NCBI RefSeq assembly: GCF_027596085.1
Contig: NC_072467.1
Span: 9,353,476 to 9,417,475 of the forward strand
DNA length: 64,000 nucleotides
Source: Anoplopoma fimbria
Lineage: Eukaryota > Chordata > Actinopteri > Perciformes > Anoplopomatidae
Reading direction: 5' to 3'
In this document: positions 12,501 to 21,860 of the stretch, in pieces
How positions within the stretch are numbered: position 1 is the first letter of the stretch
Layout: each line of letters starts with the position of its first letter
Notes under the pieces: generated by a model
Databases searched by the model: none
Told to the model about the DNA's origin: nothing
The model's input: only the letters and a program-made list of their open reading frames with translations
Made by a program: the position numbers and the translations under genes

Positions 12501-15500
12501 TTTGAATACTTTTCAACAAACTGCTTTTGTTAGATCAATGCCATTGACTGATCAATCATGAGCCGAACCCTACTCAATGCTTTTAAAGCTGTAAAGGCCT
12601 GTACGCCACTGTGTGGATAATTGTTCTCTGCAAACCCTTTGTAAACAGCAGACTTATTAATTAGAGGTGTAAGGTGCTGGGAGAAGAAGAAGAGTTAATT
12701 TCAGTTAGCTAATTAGCCAAGAGTGCACGTCTGCAAATGAAGATGTGGCAGAACCTATTAACTAGTATCTATCAACACAAGCTGTTGCTGCTGCAGAAAA
12801 AAACTCACTGGAGAAGCATCGAGTAGATGCAAATCTGCTCGTTCACAACTATTATTTGACATCCTTACCGAGCGGTGGAACGTGCTGTAATTATTTGCAA
12901 TTTTGAGGTACTTGAACTTTATTTGAGGCATTCATTTCCTGCTGCTTTATACTTCTACTTACTTACTTTACACACATTTCACATTAGTTACTAGGTACTT
13001 CTGACTTTTTAATGTTGAGATTAATATGTATTTTTTTTAAATCAACTAATAAATTATGATGTTTTATTATGGATCAAGCTACCCGCCAGTATATAATGTA
13101 GTCCCTTAACGTCACCTTAAACAGCCGCACCATTAGTGATGATTACATATTAAAGATACAGTCTCAGTCCATACCATTCTGGTTCTACATATCAAGTATA
13201 TATATATATATATATATATAGATAGATCATAGTCACAAATAAACCAACTCATCTACTTCATAAAACACTTCAAATTCTCATTCATTTTATGTATTTCAGA
13301 AATTGTATAATCTGTTTTGTTTGTTGTTTGAACATGATTTTATGTATGTGTAGCCTACTGGGCTCAGAGGTCTATCACTGTGTTTTACAATGATGGTTTA
13401 ATAGGAGTGTTTATGGCACAGTGGTACCAAATCACTTTATAAGCGGATTTACAGCATTCTGTTATCTGTCGTCTTGTTTAATGTGTTTCATGTGTGTTGC
13501 TGCTCTGACAGCTGAATTTCCATATTTGATAGGTGAAGTGAGAGGGTGTGTGTGTGTGTAAAGTGTTCCTCATGGAGAGTGAATACTGAAGTGCACTTTC
13601 TGAGAAATCCTCCCGCTAGGCCTAAAGCTTACTCACCCTTCTCTGTTTCTGAAAGAGCTGTTCCAGCTCTTTCTCCTTACCAGACAGCTGCAGCTCCAGG
13701 CCTTGACTGCGAGACAGAAAGCGCTCATAGTCCTTGAGTTCAGGGATAAAAGAGTGAGTCGGGAGGACAGAGTGCAAGTGTGATGAAGAATACGCCAAAT
13801 TTAGCAATAAATTGATAAAACTTGTAGATAAGGTGGGTTTGTACCTGCAGCACAATCTTGTCTTTTTCATTTTTTATTTGCTGCTCCATTTCCTCATAAA
13901 GGTGTTGGATCTCATCATCGTGTGTTGCTGCTTTCCTGTATGGATACAATTCAGATGATGTGCTATGTACAGTGTGAACCTCACAACGTGTGCATGAAAC
14001 AACTGCCTAGATCGACACACTTGAACTCGTACAGTACAGTTTTAAATGACCTCGTTTACATGTCTCCCTGACCTCTTGAGTGCGCTCTCCATCTCCCTCT
14101 TCTCCCGGTTGGCCTCTATAATCTGGGTCGTCACTCTGGCCAGGAAGTCCTCAAAATTGGATAAAAGGTGGGGTTCATCTCGGCGCAGCTGGGCCCACAA
14201 ACTGCGCACTTCAGCTCGACTAAAAGAACAGAATGGAGAAGCAGGAGTAACCAAATGTAGCGTCAAAGTCAATTTCTTTAATGACATTTTAAACAAGAAA
14301 TTCAATGTCACTTTTTTTAGAAGTCAAACAAATTCAAGGACATGGGTGGAAATTAAAGCACAGCAACAGTCAAACACATAAACGTACATAGAGGCAGCAG
14401 CTCAAGGAACAGATCATTGTGGTTTCTTAAAGGACATGATGTTCTTTGCCTTGAAACATCTGTTTATTATTGCAGCAAAAATGTCTGACACTTTAGTCAT
14501 GTTCTGCTACATATTGTGCCTGTTCTGGCACATGATAAGGTAGGGAAAGTCAAACAAATCCCTGGAAGACTTTTCAACAGTTCCAAGTACATATCCCTAA
14601 AGTCTTGTGAACATCAATATCAGTTAGTGCTGCACAAACTGATCGGAACATCTAAAATGTCAACTCGAGCTAACCAAGTAGGAGGTGGAAGCCAATAGGA
14701 TGTTTAAATCTGGCATCCACCTCCACCACTGTTTACTTTTATTGAGTTGGAGTTGTTTGTTAAAGGTGAGTCTAGTCAAGCATTTCATAAGATCCTTTCA
14801 TTCACCATATCTCACAGTCAAACAAAGCAATGTCTAAATTTTAGACATTGCTTTGTTTGACTGTGAGATGACAATATTAAATAAGCGTAAGTAACTCTCG
14901 TTGAGGTCTTTTTAGACTCTAAAAAGACCTCAACGAGAGCTACTTACGCTTATTTAATATTGTATTAAAAACCAATGAAGAGAAAATTGACATTAATGAT
15001 TCAGACAAGATTGTGAAGAATGTCTGGAAGTGAATCTTCTTCACAAATCATGATATTTAAAACTAATTTCTATGTTTTGAACATGATCCTATCAAACAGC
15101 ATTTCATTTTCAAGCAGTCACATTCTAATACAGAGAGGCAGAGCACAGCTTGCTCAGAGAAGGAGCACAGAAACTGCTTTGCTTGTGAGTGGAAACTTCC
15201 AACTCTTGTTTATTTTTGCACAGCTGATTATAGTCTCAGGCTAAGTCCCTGAAAAATAAAGTGTAGCCTTAAAGCAGACGTTAACAAAGTGTGCAGAGAT
15301 AAGACCTTGGCCTGACAACACACGCTGTAAACACAAGAACACACATACAAGTCGTACTCACTCTTCAAAGACACTGTTGGCTCCGAGGCTCTCCATGAGC
15401 ATGCAAAAGTGTTTCTCCTCTTCATCCTCGTCTCCTCTTGCCAGGCTCTCCTCCCACTGGGTCTGGTACAGGACCTCCGACTGGCTTTTACACTCGTTCT

Positions 15501-17429
15501 TCTCCCCCATGCCTTCAGCTACAGAAATCTTGCGACCGAATAAAAACTCACCTAGAAAAATCAAGACCTTAAGTGCACAGTCCAAACATCAGATTACACC
15601 CACTGGTGAAAGCAGTGTTGTTTTAAGTAGGAACAGACTCAAAACGTACTGAAGCCGGTGGAGAACTCGTCCAGGGTTAGGTATCCATTGCCGTCGGAAT
15701 CGAGGGTATCAAATACGTTCTCCAACTCCTCCGAGCTGAGAGGGAGCTCTGCATTCAGCCTCTATTTAAAAAGACACAAAACACAGCTGTTATTGGAAAT
15801 AACAAATCCTCAAGGACATTAACAATACTGTAGCTATAACAACTACTACTTGAGACTTATAAGGACAGTCATTAGGCCAGTGGCTAACAGTTATTTTTAA
15901 CAGTCATAATTAGACTGAAGTAGCCTAAATAACACAGGATGCAAGTTATATTCAAAATAGCCTCGTTCTCATTGTTATTCTAACCAGAAAAAAATGTTTA
16001 ATGGACATCAGTTTAACACCTTGATACCTGGAATCTTCCCAGTGTAGCTCAAGTCATTAATTATTGACCACTGTGCAGCTCCACAGGAGCAGATGTTGGC
16101 TCAAGTGAGACTGGTGAAAGTATTTTAATAGAATATTTTAAGAAGACTGAGATACAATTAGAGAGGGAAGGAGAGACAGCTCCTCTGTAACTAAAGGTTG
16201 AATCCAAACGCACATGACAGAGTGAGAACCTTCCTTCTGACCATGACAGTAACCGCTGGATCATTAACAGGAAAAGCCAACACCGCCACACCTCTGAAAA
16301 GCAGCTTTGGGCTTTACGCCGTGTTTACACTGCTGCATAATGTTGACCGAGGCGACCCATACAATCCAGGGCAGGGATCCAGATTATCAGCTGTTCTTGT
16401 AAAGTGTGTTATCGGGGCAGAACATATCCCTAATGTCAGCAAACAGTAGACTTGTAAAGCTAGCGGGCTGGTGGTCAGAGTGTGAAACGTACATTTAAGC
16501 TGTTAAATATTGTGGTTAAAACTCATGTGCAACTTTTGGGTTATGTAAGATAAGTGTAAAACTCAATAACTAACAGCAACAAGCGCTGCTTTTAAGTCGA
16601 GATTTTACTCTTCAGTACAGACGGTCATATAAATAGATGTAAGGAGTACTGGACCGCTGTCCTGTTGCCATCTAATTTCCAAGCCATTATTATAAACATC
16701 AGATCAAAGCTTCCCCTCTCTGTATTTATGCTCCTATGCCCGACTACAAGTGCTTCATCAAAGGATCAGGGGATGAATATCAGAGGGGCAAGTGAATCTG
16801 CACAATAATGTGAGTGGAGGAGTTGCATGACAAAGCATCCGCGTGGGTCTCTGTGTCTCATTCTCTTTTATGCCGCTTTGACTAAGGTGCACATTTCCTG
16901 TCTTTGTCCTGATCAGCATCATTAATGAGTGCACAGACCGTGCCTGCATTTCAGGCAATGGATGATATCTCTAAAAATGGCCATTTTGGATGCAAAAAAA
17001 TGTGTCCTAACAGCGCTGATACTTTGTTATTTAGGTGTTCCCACAAGTTATTTAAAGTTTGTAACAAAGTGTTTCTGTTATTTTCTGCGTCAGTTACACC
17101 CTAAATTAAGTCCAAGCTAACATTACATCATCTAAGTTTGAATTACTTTTATGAAACAAACATTTATTAAAGCTCAGCCATGGCATTCACCCGTGTGTCA
17201 GCAAGCTCACCTGCATGTCACGTCGGTTGATGAAGCCCTTGTTCTCGTTGTCACACATCTGGAAGAACTCGCGGGTTTTCTCCACGATAGTGTTTTGGCC
17301 CAAGTCCCCGTTCTCATATTTGCCCGCCTCGTCGCAAACTCCTTGCCTTTGCCATGCTGTCTGGGCCACCGCGGTGGTCGTAGTTGTGGTGGTGGTGGTG
17401 GTGGTGCAAGGAGCAGTAAAAGCTGCCAT
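6482..17429 (-). CDS. cracr2a: cracr2a, complete coding gene (17 coding exons)
   Basis: Calcium release-activated channel regulator 2A, long Rab form. It is a calcium-sensing, dynein-adaptor-type large Rab GTPase that also modulates ORAI1/STIM1 store-operated calcium entry in the mammalian family. Joining 17 exons gives 726 residues, against about 731 in human, with all phases consistent. Residues 60-71 are a non-canonical EF-hand loop (D at position 12) and 94-105 a canonical one ([12 protein letters not shown]). Residues about 175-390 form the coiled coil, 410-528 an acidic linker, and about 537-700 the Rab domain. GTP motifs are GNSSVGKT (546-553), WDTAGQE (593-599), NKTD (652-655) and ECSA (680-683). 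The C-terminus SCC is a Rab-type geranylgeranylation signal. The start at 17427-17429 has a good context (aacaccATGG) and matches the human MAA start. Coding sequences converge with prmt8. Confidence 0.95.
7490..7566 (-). CDS. cracr2a: cracr2a coding exon 16 (G5 motif)
   Basis: 77 nt, acceptor tttcag|GACT and donor GCCAG|gtgagc. Encodes [20 protein letters not shown], then MIHLA. ECSA is the G5 motif, and SGHN..ES..HLAR matches human. Confidence 0.94.
7892..7993 (-). CDS. cracr2a: cracr2a coding exon 15 (G4 motif)
   Basis: 102 nt in phase 0, acceptor ttcacag|GAAG and donor GCCAAG|gtctgt. Encodes [20 protein letters not shown], then [18 protein letters not shown] is the guanine-specificity motif. 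Confidence 0.95.
8352..8466 (-). CDS. cracr2a: cracr2a coding exon 14 (Rab core)
   Basis: 115 nt, acceptor ctgcag|GTAT and donor GTAAAG|gtaaga. Encodes [20 protein letters not shown], then [30 protein letters not shown] is the diagnostic Rab/CRACR2A strand-helix unit. Confidence 0.95.
8767..8848 (-). CDS. cracr2a: cracr2a coding exon 13 (switch I to switch II)
   Basis: 82 nt, acceptor gtgcag|GTAT and donor GAGAG|gtaaag. Encodes [20 protein letters not shown], then DTAGQE. The WDTAGQE motif with its catalytic Gln is intact, so GTP hydrolysis should be possible. Confidence 0.95.
9535..9667 (-). CDS. cracr2a: cracr2a coding exon 12 (Rab P-loop)
   Basis: 133 nt, acceptor tcttcag|GAGG and donor TGTGG|gtacgt. 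Encodes [20 protein letters not shown], then [18 protein letters not shown]. Contains the G1 P-loop GNSSVGKT and leads into switch I (SATVGIDY across the next junction). Confidence 0.95.
9872..10223 (-). CDS. cracr2a: cracr2a coding exon 11 (acidic linker)
   Basis: 352 nt, acceptor tctgcag|TGAG and donor ATAAAC|gtaagc. Conserved blocks are [16 protein letters not shown] (human RRIISVEEDPLPQLL), [10 protein letters not shown] and [11 protein letters not shown]. The rest is low-complexity, acidic and Ser-rich. It joins coiled coil to Rab domain and is the part of the protein most specific to the long isoform. Confidence 0.92.
10348..10418 (-). CDS. cracr2a: cracr2a coding exon 10 (linker)
   Basis: 71 nt, acceptor tccaaag|AAA and donor CAAAAG|gtaaac. 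Encodes [20 protein letters not shown], then IFK and two bases of a Ser codon. Similarity to human is weak here because the linker is fast-evolving. Support comes from phase fit on both sides and good splice sites. Confidence 0.78.
10720..11014 (+). mobile_element. 3' tail of a LINE-like retroelement with (TTATC)n end
   Basis: T-rich sequence followed by 'aatttccccgctgcgggac', 'taataaagg' and a run of TTATC units at 10983-11013. A 'ccccgc-gcgggac ... taataaagg (ttatc)n' terminus is common at the 3' ends of teleost non-LTR elements (recognised from memory; family not certain, possibly Rex1-type). It sits in the cracr2a intron between exons 10 and 9, ending 26 nt before exon 9. Confidence 0.65.
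11040..11085 (-). CDS. cracr2a: cracr2a coding exon 9 (micro-exon)
   Basis: 46 nt, acceptor tatccag|GGAA and donor TTACAG|gtatgt. Encodes [15 protein letters not shown], matching RNKHLRDERDICFQ in human. It is too short to appear as an open frame by itself and was placed by homology and phase. Confidence 0.9.
11486..11557 (-). CDS. cracr2a: cracr2a coding exon 8 (coiled coil, weak donor)
   Basis: 72 nt, acceptor caacacag|GG and donor TTGAG|gtttgg. Encodes [20 protein letters not shown], then DLL and a split Arg codon; [16 protein letters not shown] is conserved with human. The donor is weak (GTTTGG, not GTRAGT). If it is not used, the frame stays open for 22 more residues to a stop at 11416-11418, giving a 394-residue protein without the Rab domain. 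Confidence 0.88.
11917..12104 (-). CDS. cracr2a: cracr2a coding exon 7 (coiled coil)
   Basis: 188 nt, acceptor ctccag|TTGG and donor GAGAT|gtgagt. It encodes [20 protein letters not shown] preceded by [11 protein letters not shown] and followed by [15 protein letters not shown], a long continuous charged helix matching the human coiled coil. The last two bases start a Met codon. Confidence 0.93.
12890..13090. repeat. Possible fragment of a teleost interspersed repeat
   Basis: 'gaggtacttgaactttatttgaggcattcatttc' style sequence followed by 'gctgctttatacttctacttac' resembles the internal part of the TIR element described at 57.4-58.1 kb. The similarity is short and A+T-biased, so the call is tentative. 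The rest of this intron (12105-13636) shows nothing else. Confidence 0.35.
13197..13220. repeat. (TA)12 microsatellite
   Basis: Perfect TA repeat followed by two GATA units, within the 1.5-kb cracr2a intron between exons 7 and 6. Confidence 0.9.
13637..13732 (-). CDS. cracr2a: cracr2a coding exon 6 (coiled coil)
   Basis: 96 nt in phase 0, acceptor ctcaag|GAC and donor AGAAGG|gtgagt. Encodes [20 protein letters not shown], then [12 protein letters not shown]. The heptad pattern continues from exon 5. The acceptor has a short pyrimidine tract. Confidence 0.91.
13845..13935 (-). CDS. cracr2a: cracr2a coding exon 5 (coiled coil)
   Basis: 91 nt, acceptor atacag|GAAAG and donor CTGCAG|gtacaa. Encodes [20 protein letters not shown], then [10 protein letters not shown]. 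The [15 protein letters not shown] core is almost identical to human, in heptad-repeat helix. Confidence 0.93.
14073..14219 (-). CDS. cracr2a: cracr2a coding exon 4 (start of coiled coil)
   Basis: 147 nt, acceptor ttttag|TCG and donor CAAGAG|gtcagg. Encodes [20 protein letters not shown], then [32 protein letters not shown] is the most strongly conserved family block in this exon. The end is highly charged and helical, entering the coiled coil. Confidence 0.93.
14809..14869. repeat. Perfect 30-bp inverted repeat, 1-nt loop (hairpin 1)
   Basis: Positions 14809-14838 are the exact reverse complement of 14840-14869, with a single base (14839) between them. It lies in the cracr2a intron between exons 4 and 3, so the nascent transcript can fold into an uninterrupted 30-bp duplex. 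No transposase or transposon end is recognisable. Confidence 0.97.
14872..14962. repeat. Near-perfect 44-bp inverted repeat, 3-nt loop (hairpin 2)
   Basis: Positions 14872-14915 pair with 14919-14962 with one mismatch (A14894 opposite C14940). On the minus-strand cracr2a transcript that pair is U-G, so the RNA helix is continuous. It begins 2 nt after hairpin 1 and has an unrelated arm sequence. Confidence 0.97.
15362..15551 (-). CDS. cracr2a: cracr2a coding exon 3
   Basis: 190 nt, acceptor tttctag|GT and donor GAAGA|gtgagt. Encodes [20 protein letters not shown] through an acidic segment ([12 protein letters not shown]) to [12 protein letters not shown]. The ARGDED...E...F.MLM...LGA pattern matches the human region between the EF-hand pair and the coiled coil. 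Confidence 0.92.
15650..15761 (-). CDS. cracr2a: cracr2a coding exon 2 (canonical EF-hand 2)
   Basis: 112 nt, acceptor tttaaatag|AGG and donor TTCA|gtacgt. Encodes [20 protein letters not shown] and the calcium loop D94-E105 with all canonical acidic positions, then FSTGF. The last base begins a Ser codon finished in the next exon. Confidence 0.93.
17211..17429 (-). CDS. cracr2a: cracr2a coding exon 1 (start, poly-Thr, EF-hand 1)
   Basis: 73 codons, from ATG to the donor CAG|gtgagc. It opens MAAFTAPC, followed by eleven Thr codons (17373-17405, an ACC-rich triplet run). It then reads through [20 protein letters not shown], the first EF-hand. The loop D60-D71 lacks the terminal Glu, as in human, so calcium binding by this hand is doubtful. 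The poly-Thr run is not part of the conserved family and looks like a triplet expansion. Confidence 0.93.
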
Positions 17430-17515
17430 GGTGTTCGTGAGTCTCTTGCTTTCGGAGCGTTTCCCGCGTCCCTCACATGAGCCGGTAACAGACAGAGGCG
17501 TGGGGAAAAGAGATC
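17430..17515 (-). promoter_or_regulatory. cracr2a 5' UTR segment with a candidate internal acceptor
   Basis: The 86 nt upstream of the ATG contain no in-frame stop. At 17516-17530 the minus strand reads 'ctccacttctccag', a usable 3' splice site. Upstream of it an in-frame TGA appears, so any N-terminal extension would need an upstream exon (see 20390-20561). The UTR may equally extend upstream without splicing. Confidence 0.45.
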
Positions 17516-17619
17516 CTGGAGAAGTGGAGCTTCAGCCTGCTCTACATCAGAGGCTCTCACCAATTGTCACAGATTGTCATCTCTTAGCAACCGCCTCTTT
17601 AATTAGTCGATGAAACCTA

Positions 17620-20380
17620 GGAGAGAGACAGGAGGAGAGTCTTCAGTTTAAATAAGTACAGCTCCTTGCCCGATAGAAATAGATCAAAAATACATAAAAA
17701 GTATTTATTGCGTCACAAACATGTTATTGTACAAAATGTTTAGTCTATAAATGTAAATCTATAAAAGGCAGATGTATCATCCTTATTTCCAGCATATCAA
17801 TAACTCAATAACAGCTGCATTAAAGTAACAGACTTGAGAGATTTGATTACATTTGTAACACTTTGACTGCTTTTAATTAGTTATTCTGCTAATTATTCAT
17901 TCACACAAAAAACAGCCAGTGAGTGTCATCATGTAAACATGTGCATACATTAATGGTTCTTTTTCTCACCATTTTTCATCTTTCACACACATTATCAGTC
18001 TGATTTACATTTGCATTATCAAACATGGCCCACTGCGTGCTGTGCACCAAAAACAACTGCTGCTCTTCTGCTTTATTTCAGAAACGATGGCCCTCGCTGA
18101 GACTAATGTCATCTGACAAGTTAAGCCAAAAACTCAAAAGAAAGTTGTGGTATGACGAGGAGAGTCTTGTCTGCCTGGAAATATTGACTGATAACTCAGT
18201 TAGCGATGGGTTTCGTGGGGACTACCGTTCTATGTGCACTGGTCTGGAAGACTGCCTTCCGGAGGCTGTGGTGCACCATGAGTCAGCTCAGTCGATTCAT
18301 GACAGTGTGTGTGTGCGTTTGTTCAACAACGCAATGTAGACATGTGGGACTGGTATAAGTCAAACAGACGGTTAAAACATTGACATGCATGAAGGCAGGG
18401 AGAACAACAGAGGAGAATAAAGGGTCAGGGACATAATACACACACACACACACACACCTTATAACACCTGTACTGGCACAAATATAATCTATATTTTTTG
18501 CTCATAAAGCTAATTCTATCTGAAATTTATGTTTTTGACGGGATCTCCCATTTATATGAATATATACAGGACCAAAATAATAAAATAAGCGTACAAAAAA
18601 TATATTTATGCGTAGAAAACATTTGGTTTTCAGAGAGGTACTTGAAAATGAGTGTACAAACGTTTCTTTGTCTCAACATTTCTATAATATAACATTTGCT
18701 ATTAATGAACATGGCATGCTTGCAAGTTTGAGCCAAAACATTATGCAACATCTTGCAAACATAACAGCCCTCACGAGGAAAGTCATCCACCCACAACGAG
18801 CAACAGACAAAGATTAAGCATGAGAGAGGAAATAAGAAAGGGAACTTAGGTGAACTGGTGTTTGGAAATAGTGATGTAGTGTTTTTGTCCAGAGGCACAC
18901 GATAATGCACAACGTTATCTAATATTTTCTACACTGTCCTATTGGCCGGAAGCCATGGAAAAGTTTATGGCTCCTTTGTTAAAACTTGGGAGGTGTGTTG
19001 AGGCAGGTGGTGAGGGACCTATGACTAGAGTAGAAGGATGTCAGACAAGATAAAACACTCATATGTGTCGACACAGATACTTAGTGTGGAATAAAATACA
19101 TTTTGTTTAGACCACAATCAATTATAAAATAATATTTGTACTGAAACTAAAGTAGTTGCCATTTTCCAAAGATCTAACTTTTAAATGCTGGAGCTCCCTG
19201 CTTTGCATTCAGTTGCCTTATCTGTTTTAGGGTTTGACATGGAACAGTTGTTAGATTTCTGAGCAAAACAAGTCCAACCGGAAACTAAAACGAGGTTTTA
19301 TGAAACACAAATGAACTAAAAAGCATAAACATTTTTTTGGAAAAGTCCATCTGTTTAAATGAATGATCAGGCTGACAGGTGATTGCCAATAGTCACTGCA
19401 TTGGACAGGATATCTGCATAAGAGTTTCAGTGTGTCCAACAGACATGAGTTTCTAGTGTCTACAAAGGTGACACAGCAACATTTTAGGCAGACACTGACA
19501 TAGTGGTCAGAGGCAAATGTAGTTTGTGGTCTAAAGTGTGACTACAAAGGGTCTCTGAATAAGACACTTCTTTTGTTTCTTTTGCACGAGTTAAAAACAC
19601 AGTGGATGCTGCTGCCTGCTGATCAGTTCTCTCGTTGTTTTTCTCCCTGAAAGTAACTTTTTTCTCAAACAATACAATATGAGATGAAGCTGCTGGGACA
19701 TCTGTCCCTTAAACCTTCCTCATGATTTGTGTTCGTGCTGCTGAAAAAAAAAAAAAAGTTGTGTTTAATGTCATTGTTGCATTCTTTTGACGACCCCTAA
19801 CTTCAACAACCTGTTTCGGTTTTCATAACTTCGATGCGCTGCAAGAACACATGGTGAATTAAATGATCCAGCACGGCTCAACACATCAGGGCAGGGATGG
19901 TCAAATTCAAAATGTATATTATTGAGGATTGTCCAAATATTCGTCGCACATGCTGGAGGAATTTCAAGTGACTTCAAGTCGCCAACTTTTTCTCACCTAC
20001 TTCCTGGAGAGAGGTCACGACCGCTTCCACTTGTAACAACAATCACATCAGCGTCATCCGCAGATACTTTGCCTGTTACACCTGTCAACTACTTCTCAAT
20101 TGTTACATCAGTAATGACATAAAATAACAATATGTAGCTAAGCACCCTGCCAGGAGAAGAGGGTAAGTTACACATAACACGTGTAATTAGATAAAACCTT
20201 CACTTCCTTCCCCCCTGGTGACACTTTCTTTTACTGTGAAACTTCCTGAGACAAAAAAACGCCTCATTGAAACTGTAATATTGTGTGAATAAACATTTAA
20301 CATAAGCTCCCTTTAACCTCCATTTCCATTTGCATGTGATAACTTTTAACCAGTAGCTGGTTTGAGGAACAAAATGTAAC
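17620..20380. other. Upstream region of cracr2a, no gene recognised
   Basis: Open frames at 18025-18339 (plus) and 18527-18910 (minus) resemble nothing known and lack splice or start context. A short (CA)n tract lies at about 18438-18457 and a poly-A run at 19743-19756. If the exon at 20.4-20.6 kb belongs to cracr2a, this stretch is its first intron. Confidence 0.5.
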
Positions 20381-20389
20381 TTTACGTAC

Positions 20390-20561
20390 CGGTGAATGAA
20401 AAGTTAAATTCCGGTTCGGGGGATTCATTGACTCGGTCTATCAGCCTCCTCCGCTCTGAGCTGCCCTCACTGTTTACAAGTCGACTGGCAGGAGTTTGGC
20501 CGAGCACCGACCGGGCAAACCTGAGGGGAGGGGCTTCTACAAAGTCATCGTCGGTAACCAT
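20390..20561 (-). CDS. Candidate first coding exon, unassigned (possible cracr2a N-terminal extension)
   Basis: From ATG at 20559-20561 the minus strand stays open for 57 codons and one base to a strong donor, TTCACCG|gtacgtaaa. It opens MVTDDDFVEAPPLRFARSVL and ends RVNESPEPEFNFSFT. Codon use is coding-like (GC-rich third positions, acidic and Ser/Arg-rich composition) and the surroundings are CpG-richer than the intron DNA. I do not recognise the protein. Splicing its last base to the acceptor at 17516/17515 would join it in frame, without stops, to the cracr2a ATG, adding 86 residues. That fit has roughly a one-in-three chance of being accidental on phase alone. Alternatively it starts a separate gene or is a 5' leader. 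Confidence 0.5.
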
Positions 20562-20567
20562 AGCAAC
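20554..20567. promoter_or_regulatory. X-box motif (RFX binding site)
   Basis: GTAACCATAGCAAC fits the RFX X-box consensus GTNRCC-N2-RGYAAC at every position. It overlaps the ATG of the candidate minus-strand exon. X-boxes lie near transcription starts of ciliary genes and of MHC class II genes; the target here is unknown. Confidence 0.7.
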
Positions 20568-20599
20568 ATTAACCAGGAAGTCCAGAGAGAGTCTTTCTT

Positions 20600-21280
20600 T
20601 TTCTTTCTTTTCTTCTCAGTGTCATAAGAAAACTTTTCACATGTTAGAAATGGGAAAAACAAAACTTGGTTTCTTCTTTAGTAAATTTTGGACACAATAT
20701 TAATCTGATAACACGAATTAATTCTTTGTGAGAGGGCAGTAACATTTTATGTGACAATGTTTCATTTTTTTCTGAATTAAACACACAGGTGACATGTCTA
20801 TGCTTAATGTATTTCCGTTTGTGGAGGAAAAAATGTTGCATAGCCTTCCATGATATTTTTCTTTGTTAGTAACATATCAGGAAGTAACCAAAACAAATTT
20901 CAACATCAAGCGTAAAAGTATAGAGAATAAGTTGTCCCAGTATAAGACAACAGCATGCTGTCCTCTTGTTGATCTTGGTGGTCAAACAGAAACAGATTTG
21001 TCTGAAATATTCATAAAAATCGTATCTGATAAAATATTCAGGGCATTGTACCGAGGGTGGATGAGCCTACTGTACTCTGCTTTTGCACTATACACTACAT
21101 ATTGTACACTAAATAATGTACACTGTCATATAAATGCTACAAACAAAACATCAATCCAGCTGAACCAGATAAACAGGAAGTAAAAATCCAACTATAAGCC
21201 CTGTGATACCGAACAAAAACACGTAGGAAACTGTTTTAGACCATACATGCAAAACATGTTTAAACATCATGAAGGCTGTT
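20600..21280. other. Intergenic, nothing recognised
   Basis: A+T-rich sequence. The plus-strand frame at 20863-21183 has no recognisable features and an A-biased composition, so it is probably chance. Confidence 0.4.
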
Positions 21281-21284
21281 TCCA

Positions 21285-21860
21285 GTACTTGATGAAGTAT
21301 TTAGGTCCTTTAACTAGGTAAAGTAACAATTGCCTTTTTTTTTTACAGCAAACATCTGACATTTCATAGCAGGAAAACCACAGGTGGAACTACAACATTA
21401 ACGATGTATCAGCAAGCCTCTTGTACAAGTCCTTGAAATTGACACACTGATATTAAATCAATTAGATACATTGGTGCTTTTTAAGTACATTAAAACGTTA
21501 CCCAAGTAGATTTATCATCAGAACAAAAGTAACTTGCTGGGAAAAGCACAGTTGGAAATAATAATAAGTAGTGGTGGGATTCCATTTAGCTGCTTCAGTT
21601 TCAGGTTCATCGTTTTGTGCAAACTGGTACACTGTTGTGGCTTACTGGGACACTTAAATAGAACAGAGTCATCATCACTTATATTATTATGAACACCTGA
21701 TGGTTTTTCCTACCATGACAAGTCAAATATGCTGCAGAAATGGTCTTTTAAGGCACTATTTTCATATCATAAACCGTTTATCATGTGTGTAAATGTGTAA
21801 GCAGCATTTTAATGTTGTAGCTGGTTGATGTGGAGTTTATCTGAACTATCTAACATAATG
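21285..21860 (+). mobile_element. Old, diverged copy of a TIR-type teleost repeat
   Basis: The left part, 'agtatttaggtcctttaact', is followed by 'aggtaaagtaacaatt'. A block at 21801-21834 matches the element at 57571-57604 at most positions ('gcagcattttaatgtt.tag.tggt'). Both blocks occur in the same order as in the fuller copy at 57.4-58.1 kb, with extra sequence between them. It is non-coding. Confidence 0.5.

Noticed and set aside
17207..17613. Long overlapping frames over cracr2a exon 1 on both strands
   Set aside because: Poly-Pro, poly-Leu and poly-Val runs come from other frames of the ACC triplet tract; the EF-hand frame is the real one.
18025..18339. 104-codon plus-strand frame upstream of cracr2a
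   Set aside because: Cys-rich at random, no recognisable domain, no splice or promoter context.
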